A stretch of DNA of 64,000 bases, taken from contig NZ_CP048397.1 in the NCBI RefSeq assembly GCF_010384365.1, positions 1,116,001-1,180,000 on the forward strand. Reading direction: 5' to 3'. The DNA is from Streptomyces sp. S4.7 (GTDB lineage: Bacteria > Actinomycetota > Actinomycetes > Streptomycetales > Streptomycetaceae). Below the pieces are notes generated by a model that was not told the origin of the DNA, made no database searches, and was given only the letters and a program-made list of their open reading frames with translations. The position numbers were made by a program, and so were the translations under genes. Below, in pieces: positions 30,556 to 40,005 of the stretch. The stretch's first letter is position 1. The number at the start of each line of letters is the position of its first letter.

Positions 30556-31532
30556 CCGGTCCCCCCGGCGCGCTCGGTGCTCCCCGCGGTCCCGGCGCCT
30601 TCGGCGCTTCCGGCCTCTCCGGCGCTGTCGCCGGTACGCGGTTCGAGGTCCGCGAGCCACAGACGTTGCAGCATGTGCCAGTCCTCCGGGTGCTCGGCGA
30701 TGCCGACGGCGAACTTGTCCGCCAGGGCCTGTGTCATCACAGACGACTTTTCGGCCCGTTTGCCTGTCTCCGGCACCTCGACGGCCGGATACACCCGCCC
30801 GCGCATGAGCTTGGGCCCGTCGAAGTTGAGCGTCACGGGGAACAGCAGTGCCCCGGTCTGCTGGGCCAGCATCGCCGGCCCGGCCGGCATCCGTGTCTTC
30901 TCACCGAAGAACGTCACCTCGACGCCCGACGCGGACAGATCGCGGTCGGCGACCAGACAGACCAGGCCACCGGCCCGCAGCCGCCTGGCGAGTGTCCCGA
31001 AGGCGCTGCCGCCGGTGTGCGGCAGCACCTCCATACCGAGGCTCTCGCGGTATTCGACGAAGCGGTCGAAGAGTGATTCGGGCTTCAGCCGTTCCACGAC
31101 GGTCGTGAACGCAACGCCCATCCCCCGGGTCAGCCAGGCGCCCGCCAGATCCCAGTTGGCGAGGTGAGGCAGCGCGAGGACGACGCCCCGCCCGCTCTCC
31201 AGGCCCTCGTTGAGGAGGTGTATGTCCTTGATCTCGACGCTGTCGCGTACCCGCTCCGCGCTCCAGACGGGCAGCCGGAACGACTCCATCCAGTACCGCA
31301 TGTACGAGCGCATGCCGGCCTTCGACAGCTCCGCCAGGCGCTCGGGGCCCGCGCCGGGCTCCACGCGGGCCAGATTCGCTTCGAGCCGCAGCACACCCGT
31401 GCCGCGCCGCTTCCACACGGTGTCGGCGATGGTCCTGCCGAGTGCGTTGGCCGCCGGTTCGGGGAGCTTCTTGACGGTGCTCCAGCCGAGCCCGTACAGC
31501 GCGTCGACGATCCGGTCCTGCGCGCCGCTCAT
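30552..31532 (-). CDS. Phosphatidylinositol mannoside acyltransferase (LpxL/HtrB family)
   Basis: A 326-residue membrane-associated acyltransferase. The HX4D catalytic motif is in ALPHLANWDLAG, and LVADRDLSASGVEVTFFGE is the second family block. By position and family it should acylate the mannose of PIM, like the mycobacterial Rv2611c enzyme. The C-terminus ends in a Gly/Ala/Glu-rich tail. ATG 31532 overlaps the pgsA stop (ATGA) and its own stop overlaps the pimA start (GTGA), giving a tightly coupled three-gene unit. Confidence 0.92.
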   Translation of the reverse strand: MSGAQDRIVDALYGLGWSTVKKLPEPAANALGRTIADTVWKRRGTGVLRLEANLARVEPGAGPERLAELSKAGMRSYMRYWMESFRLPVWSAERVRDSVEIKDIHLLNEGLESGRGVVLALPHLANWDLAGAWLTRGMGVAFTTVVERLKPESLFDRFVEYRESLGMEVLPHTGGSAFGTLARRLRAGGLVCLVADRDLSASGVEVTFFGEKTRMPAGPAMLAQQTGALLFPVTLNFDGPKLMRGRVYPAVEVPETGKRAEKSSVMTQALADKFAVGIAEHPEDWHMLQRLWLADLEPRTGDSAGEAGSAEGAGTAGSTERAGGTG

Positions 31533-32185
31533 GAAGCGGACTCGGTCGCACTGGCGGCGTCCGCCTCGGCGGACTCCCGCCGTACGGTCACCACGCGCTG
31601 TCCGAGGGTCACCAGACTGCCCACGGCCACCACCCACAGCGCGATCGGCAGCAGGATGTCGATGCCGGGCACGCCGAACGCGTGGAGCCCCGCGAGCCCC
31701 GCCGCCACCAGCGAGATGACCAGCCGCTCGGCGCGCTCGATGAGTCCGTTGACCGCCACGGGCAGTCCGATGGACTCGCCGCGGGCCTTCGTGTACGAGA
31801 CGACCTGGCCGCTCGCCAGGCAGAAGATCGACACCGCGCACAGCACGTTGTTGTCGCCGGTCCCCGCGTACCAGAGCGCGAATCCGCCGAAGACCGCGCT
31901 GTCGGCGACGCGGTCGAGCGTGGAGTCCAGGAAGGCTCCCCACCGGCTGGAGATCCCGGCCTGCCGCGCCATGTTGCCGTCGACGAGGTCGGAGAAGACG
32001 AAGAGCGTGATGACGATGGTGCCCCAGAAGAACTCTCCGCGGGGGAAGAAGAACAGCGCTCCGGCCATCACTCCCGCCGTACCGATGAGCGTCACAGCGT
32101 CGGGGCTCACCCCCCGGCGGAGCAGAAACGCGGCGAACGGAGTGAGGACACGCGTAAAGAATGCACGCGCGTACTTGTTCAGCAT
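31529..32185 (-). CDS. pgsA: Phosphatidylinositol phosphate synthase (CDP-alcohol phosphotransferase)
   Basis: A 218-residue six-helix membrane enzyme that joins inositol phosphate to CDP-diacylglycerol. The CDP-alcohol motif is complete in SDLVDGNMARQ and WGAFLDSTLDRVAD (D-x2-DG-x2-AR-x8-G-x3-D-x3-D). ATG 32185 starts the conserved MLNKYARAFFTRVL with GGGAAG about 4 nt upstream. An alternative ATG at 32239 adds 18 Gly/Ala-rich residues and lacks a better SD. First gene of the PIM lipid unit. Confidence 0.94.
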   Translation of the reverse strand: MLNKYARAFFTRVLTPFAAFLLRRGVSPDAVTLIGTAGVMAGALFFFPRGEFFWGTIVITLFVFSDLVDGNMARQAGISSRWGAFLDSTLDRVADSAVFGGFALWYAGTGDNNVLCAVSIFCLASGQVVSYTKARGESIGLPVAVNGLIERAERLVISLVAAGLAGLHAFGVPGIDILLPIALWVVAVGSLVTLGQRVVTVRRESAEADAASATESAS

Positions 32186-32408
32186 GGCCTTCCCGACGGT
32201 CGGTTGACCGGCCGCCCCATCGGCCGCCGGCTGGCCCATCGTAGCCAGCCCCGACTGCCTCCACCGCCGGGGCGCCCACCCACGTATGGACGCGGGCCGA
32301 CGCGAGTGGAAAGCTCGAAGGACCACCGTGGGCGTCGCCGGAGCTGCCGCGCGGCTCCCGTTGCCCGCGCCCTGCTCCTCACCGTGCGATCGATCGGGAG
32401 GCATGATC

Positions 32409-34622
32409 ATGGGCGACAAGGCGAACGGGCATCCCGGGGCCGCCGGAAGGGCGACGACGGTCGACCGGCCCTCCTCCGTGAGGAACGTGGTGCTGGTCGG
32501 CCACAGCGGATCCGGCAAGACCACTCTCGTCGAGGCCCTGGCGCTGACCGCCGGGGCGCTCACGCGGGCGGGCCGCGTGGAGGACGGCGGCACGGTCTCG
32601 GACCACGACGAGATCGAGCACCGGCAGCAGCGCTCCGTACAGCTCTCCCTCGTCCCGCTGGAGTGGGGCGGGTACAAGATCAATCTGCTGGACACCCCGG
32701 GATACGCGGATTTCGTCGGGGAGCTGAGGGCCGGTCTGCGCGCGGCGGACGCGGCCCTCTTCGTCGTCTCGGCCGCCCAGGAGGCGGAGGCGGTGGCCGG
32801 CGCCACCCGCGCGGTGTGGGAGGAGTGCGCCGCCGTCGGCATGCCGCGCGCGATCGTCGTGACCCATCTGGAGACCGCCCGCGTGGGCTTCGACGAGCTG
32901 ACCCGGGTCTGCGGCCGGATCTTCGGCGGCGACGACCCCGACGCCGTCCTGCCTCTCTACCAGCCGGTGTACGGCCCCGAGGGCCCCGACGGGCACGCGC
33001 CGGTCACCGGGCTCACCGGACTGCTCTCGCGGCGCGTCCACGACTACTCCTGCGGCACCCGCGAGGAGCTGGCGCCCGATCCCGCCCGGCTGCCGCTCAT
33101 CGACGAGGCCCGTGACCGGCTGATCGAGGGGATCATCGCCGAGAGCGAGGACGAGACACTCATGGACCACTATCTGGGCGGCGGCGAGGTCGACGAGCGG
33201 ACCCTCGTGGACGATCTGGAGAAGGCCGTCGCCCGCGGTGTCTTCCATCCCGTCCTCGCGGCGGCGCCCGCCGCCGACGGTGCCCGTCAGGGCCTCGGCA
33301 CGGTCGAGCTGCTGGAGCTGATCACCGGTGGCTTCCCCACCCCGCTGGAGCGCCCGGCCCCCGAGGTGACCACCCCGCAGGGCTCGGCACGCCCGCGCCC
33401 GGTCTGCGACCCGAGCGGTCCGCTGGTCGCCGAGGTGGTGAAGACGGCGTCGGACCCCTACGTCGGCCGGCTCTCCCTCGTGCGGGTCTTCTCCGGCACC
33501 CTGCGGCCCGACGAGACGGTGCACGTCTCCGGGCACGGTCTCACCGACCGGGGCCACGAGGACCACGACGTGGAGATACGGGTCGGCGCGCTGTCGGCGC
33601 CCTTCGGCAAGCAGCAACGCGCACTGGGCAGTTGTATCGCGGGCGATCTGGCGTGTGTGGCGAAGCTGTCGTGCGCCGAGACCGGCGACACGCTCTCCGC
33701 CAAGGACGATCCGCTGCTGATGAGGCCCTGGGCCATGCCCGACCCGCTGCTGCCGCTCGCCGTGGAGGCGCACAGCACGTCGGACGAGGACAAGCTGTCG
33801 CAGGGGCTCGCGCGGCTGGCCGCCGAGGATCCGACGATGCGTCTGGAGCAGAATCAGGCCACCCGCCAGGTCGTGCTGTGGTGCCTCGGCGAGGCGCACA
33901 TGGACGTGGCCCTGGAGCGGCTGCGCCACCGCTACGGCGTCCAGGTGGACGTCGTACCGCACAAGGTGGCCCTGCGTGAGACCTTCGGCGAGCGGGCGGT
34001 TGGGCGCGGCCGGCACGTCAAACAGTCCGGCGGCCACGGTCAGTTCGCGATCTGCGAGATCGAGGTCGAACCGCTGCCCGCCGGGTCCGGCGTCGAGTTC
34101 GTCGACAAGGTCGTCGGCGGTGCGGTGCCCCGGCAGTTCGTCCCCTCCGTGGAGAAGGGCGTGCGGGCGCAGGCCGCGCGCGGTGGCGCGGCCGGGCATC
34201 CGCTGGTCGACGTACGGGTGACGCTGGTCGACGGCAAGGCGCACTCGGTGGACTCCTCCGACGCCGCTTTCCAGACGGCGGGAGCGCTGGCCCTGCGCGA
34301 GGCGTCCGCGGACGCCCGTATCGAACTGCTGGAGCCGGTCGCCGTGGTGGAGGTGGTGGTCCCCGACGAGTACGTGGGCCCCGTGATGAGCGATCTGTCG
34401 GGGCGGCGCGGCCGGGTGGTCGGCACCGATCGGGCCGGGCAGGGGCGGACGGCCGTACGGGCCGAGGTGCCGGAGATCGAGATCGGCCGGTACGCGATCG
34501 ACCTGCGGTCGGTGTCGCACGGCACGGGACGGTTCAGCCGCTCGTACGCCCGGCACGAGGCGATGCCGCTCCACCTGGCCGGCCGGTTCCGCGCGAGCGC
34601 CGGAGCCGCCGTGGGGGCGTGA
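32409..34622 (+). CDS. EF-G-like translational GTPase (EF-G2/FusA2 type)
   Basis: A 737-residue EF-G-shaped protein distinct from the main FusA. The P-loop GHSGSGKT is at residues 31-38 and the G3 motif is LLDTPGYADFVGELRAGL. The G4 position reads VVTHLETAR where NKxD or TKxD is expected. Domains II-V follow, including HKVALRETFGERA and VKQSGGHGQFAICEIEVEPL. ATG 32409 is preferred over ATG 32403 because GGGAGG is 7 nt before the former and only 1 nt before the latter. Mycobacterial FusA2 is the nearest recalled relative. Function unknown; GTP binding may be altered. Confidence 0.88.
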   Translation: MGDKANGHPGAAGRATTVDRPSSVRNVVLVGHSGSGKTTLVEALALTAGALTRAGRVEDGGTVSDHDEIEHRQQRSVQLSLVPLEWGGYKINLLDTPGYADFVGELRAGLRAADAALFVVSAAQEAEAVAGATRAVWEECAAVGMPRAIVVTHLETARVGFDELTRVCGRIFGGDDPDAVLPLYQPVYGPEGPDGHAPVTGLTGLLSRRVHDYSCGTREELAPDPARLPLIDEARDRLIEGIIAESEDETLMDHYLGGGEVDERTLVDDLEKAVARGVFHPVLAAAPAADGARQGLGTVELLELITGGFPTPLERPAPEVTTPQGSARPRPVCDPSGPLVAEVVKTASDPYVGRLSLVRVFSGTLRPDETVHVSGHGLTDRGHEDHDVEIRVGALSAPFGKQQRALGSCIAGDLACVAKLSCAETGDTLSAKDDPLLMRPWAMPDPLLPLAVEAHSTSDEDKLSQGLARLAAEDPTMRLEQNQATRQVVLWCLGEAHMDVALERLRHRYGVQVDVVPHKVALRETFGERAVGRGRHVKQSGGHGQFAICEIEVEPLPAGSGVEFVDKVVGGAVPRQFVPSVEKGVRAQAARGGAAGHPLVDVRVTLVDGKAHSVDSSDAAFQTAGALALREASADARIELLEPVAVVEVVVPDEYVGPVMSDLSGRRGRVVGTDRAGQGRTAVRAEVPEIEIGRYAIDLRSVSHGTGRFSRSYARHEAMPLHLAGRFRASAGAAVGA

Positions 34623-34668
34623 GCCGGTGTGACGCCGGCGGGACGTTCGGGGCCAGTCCGGTTTCTCC

Positions 34669-34698
34669 CTGACGCGGAGCGTGTGCCCCGGATACGCT
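34669..34698 (+). promoter_or_regulatory. Candidate promoter for the downstream membrane protein gene
   Basis: CTGACG (34669-34674), an 18-bp spacer and TACGCT (34693-34698), about 90 bp before the GTG at 34787. Confidence 0.35.
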
Positions 34699-34786
34699 GT
34701 GATGCGCCCCAGCTCAGCAGGTGTGCGGGGCACGGTAGTTGGGAAAAGGGCGCAGCAGCAGATGCTCGCGGCGATGGGGGCGGACA

Positions 34787-36439
34787 GTGTCGGACGGATT
34801 CGATTTCTCTCCTGGGGCTCAGGTTCCACTTCAGGGGTCGGCGGGTCAGACGGCGGCGACCCATGCCCTGGCCTCGGCGGCGTACCGGGACAGCCCGGTG
34901 GAGGAGATCCTCAAGGCGAACAGCGAGTGGCACAAGTCCGAGGTGAAGAAGGGCAAGGTGTCGCTGTTCGAGCCGAATCTGGGCGAGGCGTTCTCCCGCG
35001 CGGTGCAGACCCGGATGCTGGGCGGCGGCCGTGCCGCGCTCATTCAGTCCTTCGGTACGGAGCCGCAGACGGTGGTGGAGCACGCGCTGGCGGCGTCCCG
35101 CATCCGTAAGGAGCGCGACACCCGGCTCACTCTGGTGACCGTCCTGTTCGGGCTGCTGTTCCTGCCGGGGGCGCTGCTGTGGATCGGTGTCTTCCAGTTG
35201 CGCAGGACGCTGGCGGGTTCGAAGGACAAGAAGGCGGGCGCCATCGGCGGCGCCCTGCTGCTCGGCGTGGCTGCGCTCGCGGTGGTCTTCCTGGTGGCGC
35301 TGCCGTTCACGGGATTCCTCGGCTGGTATCTGCGCGGTGTGATCATCGCGCCCGTCATCGGCTGGCTGCTCGCCAAGCGGATCTGCGAGACGACGGCGAA
35401 GGACCTGCGCGCCCGCTGGAGCGATCTCCTGGCGGGCGGCGGTCTCGGCGCCAAGGTGCCCGAGGCGGTGCCGGGGCATCCCGACGAGACGGCGCGGGAG
35501 GAACTGCGCAGCGGGCTGGAGAAGCTGACCGCCGAGCAGCGTTCCAACGCGGTCTTCTACGCGGGCCCCAAAGGGATATTGGGCATGGGTACCCGGTGGG
35601 GCAACTGGACGCTCGCGGAGGAGTTGGTTCCCAAGGAGGCCGGCAAGGAGATCCACCAGTTCCGCAGCTACGACGTCATAAGGGCGATGCACGACCAGCT
35701 GAAGATGCTGGAGCGCGGCCCCCTCAACTCCGGTGGTTTCCCCAAGCCCGAGGTCAAGCACTGGATCGTACGGCCGGTCGACGAGAACGCCGGATCGGTC
35801 AGCAGGCCGGAGGGGCAGGACGTCGAGGCGTACCAGGTCAAACCGCACGAGATACAGCGCATCTGCAACCACCAGCAGTTCGGGGCCGGTGACCGGCACT
35901 ATCTGGGTGTGCAGTTCGTCCTCTGGGACGGCCAGTTGATCATCACCATGATGATCACGGTGACGGTCCTGCACGAAACACTGCGTATCGAGGTGACGGG
36001 TCACGCGCTGGGGCCGGTGAACCCCCTCTTCTTCTCGAAGCCGTCGCCGAAGACGGTCACCAAACCCAAGACGGTCAGGTTCTGGGAGACCACGACGCAC
36101 AGTCTGCCGCTGGTGGAGCCGAAGGAGGCCGTGCGGCTCGCGGTCCGCGCCCCCTTCACCTGGTATCCGCCGATCCTCGACTTCCTCGGTGGGAAGCTGT
36201 CCCTGCCGGAGCCCTTCGGCCTGCGGCACGCCTGGGCGGACAAGCCCTGGCGGCACCGCTTCATGGCCGACGACGCGATGCGCGCGGCCACGCCGGTGCT
36301 GCGGGTGGCGCACGCGGCGGCCCTGCGGGTGCTGAACGAGAACGGCGTGGACACCGAGCGCTTCGGCAGCCGCTCCTCGTCCCTCAGCGGCGCGGTCCAG
36401 GACCCGACACCGAAGAAGGTGGACGTGTACGACGCGTAG
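34787..36439 (+). CDS. Two-pass membrane protein, function unknown
   Basis: A 550-residue protein. Residues 1-115 are soluble with SPVEEILKANSEWHKSEVKK. Two or three hydrophobic segments lie near residues 116-195 (LVTVLFGLLFLPGALLWIGV, LLLGVAALAVVFLVALPFTG). A ~350-residue cytoplasmic domain follows, with KGILGMGTRWGNWTLAEEL and RSYDVIRAMHDQLKMLERGP. I recognise no enzyme motif. GTG 34787 has GGGGG 6 nt upstream. Convergent with the HIT gene (15-bp gap). Its presence here interrupts the thrS-HIT-pgsA order seen in mycobacteria. Confidence 0.8.
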   Translation: MSDGFDFSPGAQVPLQGSAGQTAATHALASAAYRDSPVEEILKANSEWHKSEVKKGKVSLFEPNLGEAFSRAVQTRMLGGGRAALIQSFGTEPQTVVEHALAASRIRKERDTRLTLVTVLFGLLFLPGALLWIGVFQLRRTLAGSKDKKAGAIGGALLLGVAALAVVFLVALPFTGFLGWYLRGVIIAPVIGWLLAKRICETTAKDLRARWSDLLAGGGLGAKVPEAVPGHPDETAREELRSGLEKLTAEQRSNAVFYAGPKGILGMGTRWGNWTLAEELVPKEAGKEIHQFRSYDVIRAMHDQLKMLERGPLNSGGFPKPEVKHWIVRPVDENAGSVSRPEGQDVEAYQVKPHEIQRICNHQQFGAGDRHYLGVQFVLWDGQLIITMMITVTVLHETLRIEVTGHALGPVNPLFFSKPSPKTVTKPKTVRFWETTTHSLPLVEPKEAVRLAVRAPFTWYPPILDFLGGKLSLPEPFGLRHAWADKPWRHRFMADDAMRAATPVLRVAHAAALRVLNENGVDTERFGSRSSSLSGAVQDPTPKKVDVYDA

Positions 36440-36454
36440 GACCGGCTGCCGGGG

Positions 36455-37015
36455 TTACGAGGAGGAGCCCGGCGCCGGCCAGGCGTCCGCCAGCATCACC
36501 CGTGTGTCGGCGAGCAGTTGGGGCAGTACCCGCGTGTGGGCGACGACGGGCATGAAGTTGGCGTCGCCGCCCCAGCGAGGCACGACGTGCTGGTGCAGAT
36601 GGGCGGCGATGCCCGCTCCCGCCACGGTGCCCTGGTTCATGCCGATGTTGAAGCCGTGCGCCCCGGACGCCGTACGCAGCGCGGTCATCGCCCGCTTGGT
36701 GAACGCGGCCAGTTCGACGGTCTCGTCCGCGTCCAGCTCCGTGTAGTCGGCGACGTGCCGGAACGGTACGACCATGAGGTGGCCGCCGTTGTACGGATAG
36801 AGGTTCAGCACCGCGTAGACCGACTCGCCTCGGGCGATGACGAGCCCGTCCTCGTCGGACTTGCGCGGGATGGAGCAGAAGGGACAGCCGTCGTCCGCGT
36901 TCGGACCGGTGGGCTTGTTCTCGCCCTGGATGTAGGCCATCCGGTGGGGCGTCCACAGGCGCTGGAACGCGTCCTGGGTACCCACTCCGATCTGCTGCTC
37001 CGGCTCGCTCGTCAT
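36455..37015 (-). CDS. HIT family hydrolase/phosphorylase (Ap4A phosphorylase-like)
   Basis: A 186-residue HIT protein with the histidine triad AHLHQHVVPRWGGDANF and the family block NLYPYNGGHLMVVPFRHV. A CPFC pair near residue 45 may bind zinc. It is close to mycobacterial Rv2613c, reported as an Ap4A phosphorylase; which nucleotide it uses here is inference. ATG 37015 is used; ATG 37027, 4 codons upstream, is equally possible as neither has a strong SD. Lies between thrS and pgsA as in mycobacteria, apart from plus-strand insertions. Confidence 0.9.
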   Translation of the reverse strand: MTSEPEQQIGVGTQDAFQRLWTPHRMAYIQGENKPTGPNADDGCPFCSIPRKSDEDGLVIARGESVYAVLNLYPYNGGHLMVVPFRHVADYTELDADETVELAAFTKRAMTALRTASGAHGFNIGMNQGTVAGAGIAAHLHQHVVPRWGGDANFMPVVAHTRVLPQLLADTRVMLADAWPAPGSSS

Positions 37016-37091
37016 GCTGTGAAGCATATGACTTCGGCCCGGTGAAGCGTGTCGCCGGGCCCGCCCGCGCAGCCCCCGCCATGCTGGCGCG

Positions 37092-37802
37092 ATGCGTGTC
37101 CGGAACCGACCCGAGCGGCTGCGCGACTGGGAGCGGGGCGCCGAACTGCCGATGCTCGTCGGCTCGCCGCTCTTCCTCGCCTGTTACGCGGTGTGCGTGC
37201 TGAACCAGAGCAGCAACCCCGTCGTGCGCGACGTGGCGCTGTCCGTCCTGGTCACCGTCTGGGCGCTGTTCGCGGTGGACTACGGGGTACGGCTGGTCCT
37301 GAGCGGTCAGGGGGCGCACTTCGTCACGAAGCACTGGCTGGACACGGTCGTGCTGCTGCTGCCGCTGCTGCGTCCGGTGCGGATCGTGAACACGTACGTG
37401 GCGCTCCAGCGCCGCCGCGACCAGCCCCGGCTGAGCCTGTACGGACGGGTGATGGCGTACGCGGGGGTGACGGCGGCCCTGCTGAGTTTCGCCGCGGCGC
37501 TCGCGGTCTACCAGCAGGAGCGCGGGGCGCCGGGGGCCACCATCCGGACCTTCGGGGACTCGGTGTGGTGGGCCTGCTCGGCGATCACCACGGTCGGGTA
37601 CGGCGACGTCACCCCGGTGACGCCGCTCGGCCGGCTCTTCGCGGTCTGTCTGATGCTCTGCGGTCTGGCGCTGCTGGGCGCGGTCACCGGCTCGTTCTCC
37701 TCCTGGCTGATCCAGGTCTTCGGCCGGGAGGACCGGGCGACCGGGGCGGAGCGTGGCAGCCCGCCCCCGGACGACGTACCGCCACCGCCCCCGGCAGGCT
37801 GA
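37092..37802 (+). CDS. Potassium channel family protein
   Basis: A 236-residue membrane protein with the selectivity filter ITTVGYGDVTPVTPLGR. A pore helix (FGDSVWWACSA) precedes it and an inner helix (LCGLALLGAVTGSFSSWLI) follows. Four N-terminal hydrophobic segments resemble a reduced voltage-sensor-like domain, without an obvious Arg-rich S4 beyond LLRPVRIVNTYVALQRRR. A short Pro-rich cytoplasmic tail ends it, with no RCK domain. ATG 37092 lacks a good SD. Conducts K+ presumably; gating unknown. Confidence 0.9.
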   Translation: MRVRNRPERLRDWERGAELPMLVGSPLFLACYAVCVLNQSSNPVVRDVALSVLVTVWALFAVDYGVRLVLSGQGAHFVTKHWLDTVVLLLPLLRPVRIVNTYVALQRRRDQPRLSLYGRVMAYAGVTAALLSFAAALAVYQQERGAPGATIRTFGDSVWWACSAITTVGYGDVTPVTPLGRLFAVCLMLCGLALLGAVTGSFSSWLIQVFGREDRATGAERGSPPPDDVPPPPPAG

Positions 37803-37822
37803 CGCCTCTGCGGGGGCGGTGG
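37782..37822. terminator. Bidirectional hairpin between the channel gene and thrS
   Basis: CCACCGCCCCC (37782-37792) pairs with GGGGGCGGTGG (37812-37822), an 11-bp stem with a 19-nt loop. The left arm lies in the last codons of the channel gene, and the stem precedes the thrS stop at 37831. Confidence 0.5.
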
Positions 37823-37830
37823 ATCACGCC

Positions 37831-39813
37831 TCAGACCTGTACGCGGCGCTCCACGACGTCCAGCAGCTCGGCCAGGGCCTCGTCGGCGGGGATGCCGTTC
37901 TTCTGCGTGCCGTCCCGGTAGCGGAAGGACACGGCGCCGTTGGCGACGTCCTCGTCACCGGCGATGATCATGAAGGGCGTCTTGGCCTTCTGGTGGTTGC
38001 GGATCTTCTTCTGCATCCGGTCCGCCGACGCGTCCACCTCGACCCGCAGCCCCTTGGCCTTCGCCCGCGCGGCGAACTCCTGGAGGTAGGGAACGTGCGC
38101 GTCGCCGATCGGGATGCCGACCGCCTGCACGGGCGCCAGCCAGGCCGGGAACGCGCCCGCGTAGTGCTCCAGGAGTACGGCGAAGAAGCGCTCGATCGAG
38201 CCGAACAGCGCCCGGTGGATCATGACGGGCTGCTGCTTGGAGCCGTCCGGCGCGGTGTACTCCAGCTCGAAGCGCTTCGGCTGCTGGAAGTCGACCTGGA
38301 TGGTGGACATCTGCCAGGACCGGCCGATGGCGTCCTTGGCCTGTACGGAGATCTTGGGTCCGTAGTACGCGGCGCCGCCCGGGTCCGGGACCAGCGGCAG
38401 CCCCTGCTTGTCGGCGGCCTCCTGGAGCGCCGCGGTGGCCTCCTCCCACTCCGCGTCCTCGCCCATGAACTTGTCGGACTCCGGGTCGCGGGTGGACAGC
38501 TCCAGCTCGAAGTCGGACAGGCCGTAGTCCCGCAGCAGCTCCAGCACGAAGGTGAGGAGGGAGTCCAGCTCCTGCGCCATCTCCTCCTTGGTGCAGTAGA
38601 TGTGCGCGTCGTCCTGGGTGAAGCCGCGTGAGCGGGTGAGGCCGTGCACGACGCCGGACTTCTCGTAGCGGTAGACCGTGCCGAACTCGAACAGGCGCAG
38701 CGGCAGCTCCCGGTAGGACCGCCCGCGCGCCTTGAAGATCAGGTTGTGCATCGGGCAGTTCATGGCCTTGAGGTAGTAGTCCTGGCCGTCGAACTCCATG
38801 GGCGGGAACATGCCCTCCGCGTAGTGCGGCAGGTGTCCCGAGGTCTCGAAGAGCTTCTTCTTGGAGATGTGCGGGGTGTTGACGAACTCGTACCCGGACA
38901 CCTCGTGGCGGTGGCGCGAGTACTGCTCCATCTCCTTGCGGATCACCCCGCCCTTGGGGTGGAAGACCGCGAGACCGGAGCCCAGCTCGTCGGGGAAGGA
39001 GAACAGGTCCAGCTCGCTGCCCAGCCTGCGGTGGTCGCGGCGCTCGGCCTCGGCGAGGAAGTCGAGGTGGGCCTTCAGCTCGTCCTTGGACGGCCAGGCG
39101 GTGCCGTAGATCCGCTGGAGCTGCGGGTTCTTCTCACTGCCGCGCCAGTAGGCGGCGGCGGAGCGCATCAGCTTGAAGGCCGGGATGTTGCGGGTGGTGG
39201 GCAGGTGCGGGCCCCGGCACAGGTCCTTCCAGCACAGCTCGCCGGTCTTGGCGTCGAGGTTGTCGTAGATGGTCAGCTCACCGCCACCGACCTCGGCCGA
39301 CGCGCCCTCGGCGGCGTCCGCGGCGCTGCCCTTGAGCCCGATCAGCTCGATCTTGTACGGCTCGTCGGCCAGCTCGATCCGCGCGTCCTCGTCGGTGGTG
39401 ACCCGCCGGGAGAACCGCTGGCCGCGCTTCTGGATCTCCTGCATCTTCTTCTCGACGCGCTTGATGTCGTCGGGGGTGAAGGGCTCGGCGACGTCGAAGT
39501 CGTAGTAGAAACCGTCCTTGATCGGCGGACCGATACCGAGCTTCGCCTCGGGGAACAGCTCCTGCACGGCCTGGGCCATCACGTGCGCGGTGGAGTGGCG
39601 CAGGATGTCCAGGCCGTCCTGCGAGGACATCTCCACAGGCTCGACGCTGTCGCCGTCGGCGACCTCGTGGCTGAGGTCCTTCAGCTCGCCGCCCACCCGG
39701 GCGGCGATCACGGTGCGCTCGCCGGGGAAGAGGTCGGCCGCCGTAGTGCCCGTCGTCACCACGCGCTCTTCCCGCTCGGAATCGCGTTCAATGGTCACGC
39801 GGACATCTGACAC
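37831..39813 (-). CDS. thrS: Threonyl-tRNA synthetase
   Basis: A 660-residue class II synthetase. The TGS domain is N-terminal, followed by the editing/SAD region with [19 protein letters not shown]. The catalytic core has [20 protein letters not shown] (zinc Cys), motif 2 [14 protein letters not shown] and motif 3 [16 protein letters not shown], with a C-terminal anticodon-binding domain. GTG 39813 has AAGGAG 7 nt upstream; a start 5 codons earlier has none. No T-box-like leader is evident in the 192 bp upstream. Confidence 0.97.
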   Translation of the reverse strand: MSDVRVTIERDSEREERVVTTGTTAADLFPGERTVIAARVGGELKDLSHEVADGDSVEPVEMSSQDGLDILRHSTAHVMAQAVQELFPEAKLGIGPPIKDGFYYDFDVAEPFTPDDIKRVEKKMQEIQKRGQRFSRRVTTDEDARIELADEPYKIELIGLKGSAADAAEGASAEVGGGELTIYDNLDAKTGELCWKDLCRGPHLPTTRNIPAFKLMRSAAAYWRGSEKNPQLQRIYGTAWPSKDELKAHLDFLAEAERRDHRRLGSELDLFSFPDELGSGLAVFHPKGGVIRKEMEQYSRHRHEVSGYEFVNTPHISKKKLFETSGHLPHYAEGMFPPMEFDGQDYYLKAMNCPMHNLIFKARGRSYRELPLRLFEFGTVYRYEKSGVVHGLTRSRGFTQDDAHIYCTKEEMAQELDSLLTFVLELLRDYGLSDFELELSTRDPESDKFMGEDAEWEEATAALQEAADKQGLPLVPDPGGAAYYGPKISVQAKDAIGRSWQMSTIQVDFQQPKRFELEYTAPDGSKQQPVMIHRALFGSIERFFAVLLEHYAGAFPAWLAPVQAVGIPIGDAHVPYLQEFAARAKAKGLRVEVDASADRMQKKIRNHQKAKTPFMIIAGDEDVANGAVSFRYRDGTQKNGIPADEALAELLDVVERRVQV

Positions 39814-40005
39814 CGGTCTCTCCTTCACTCACGGGGCGCGCAGGCTCGTATCCGTACGCGACGGGAATCGTACCGAGCCGGAGGGTCCACTCGCTAAACG
39901 GTTCAATTGTGCCGTCATCTCCGGCGTACGGCGCAAAGAGCGCGGGTATCACCGATTCGGGCAGTCGGCCTGATGCCATCTGCCGAGCGTGCGTGAGGAG
40001 TTCGG

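Noticed and set aside
39814..40005. T-box leader upstream of thrS
   Set aside because: No T-box sequence or specifier-loop structure; the region is short and shared with a divergent gene.
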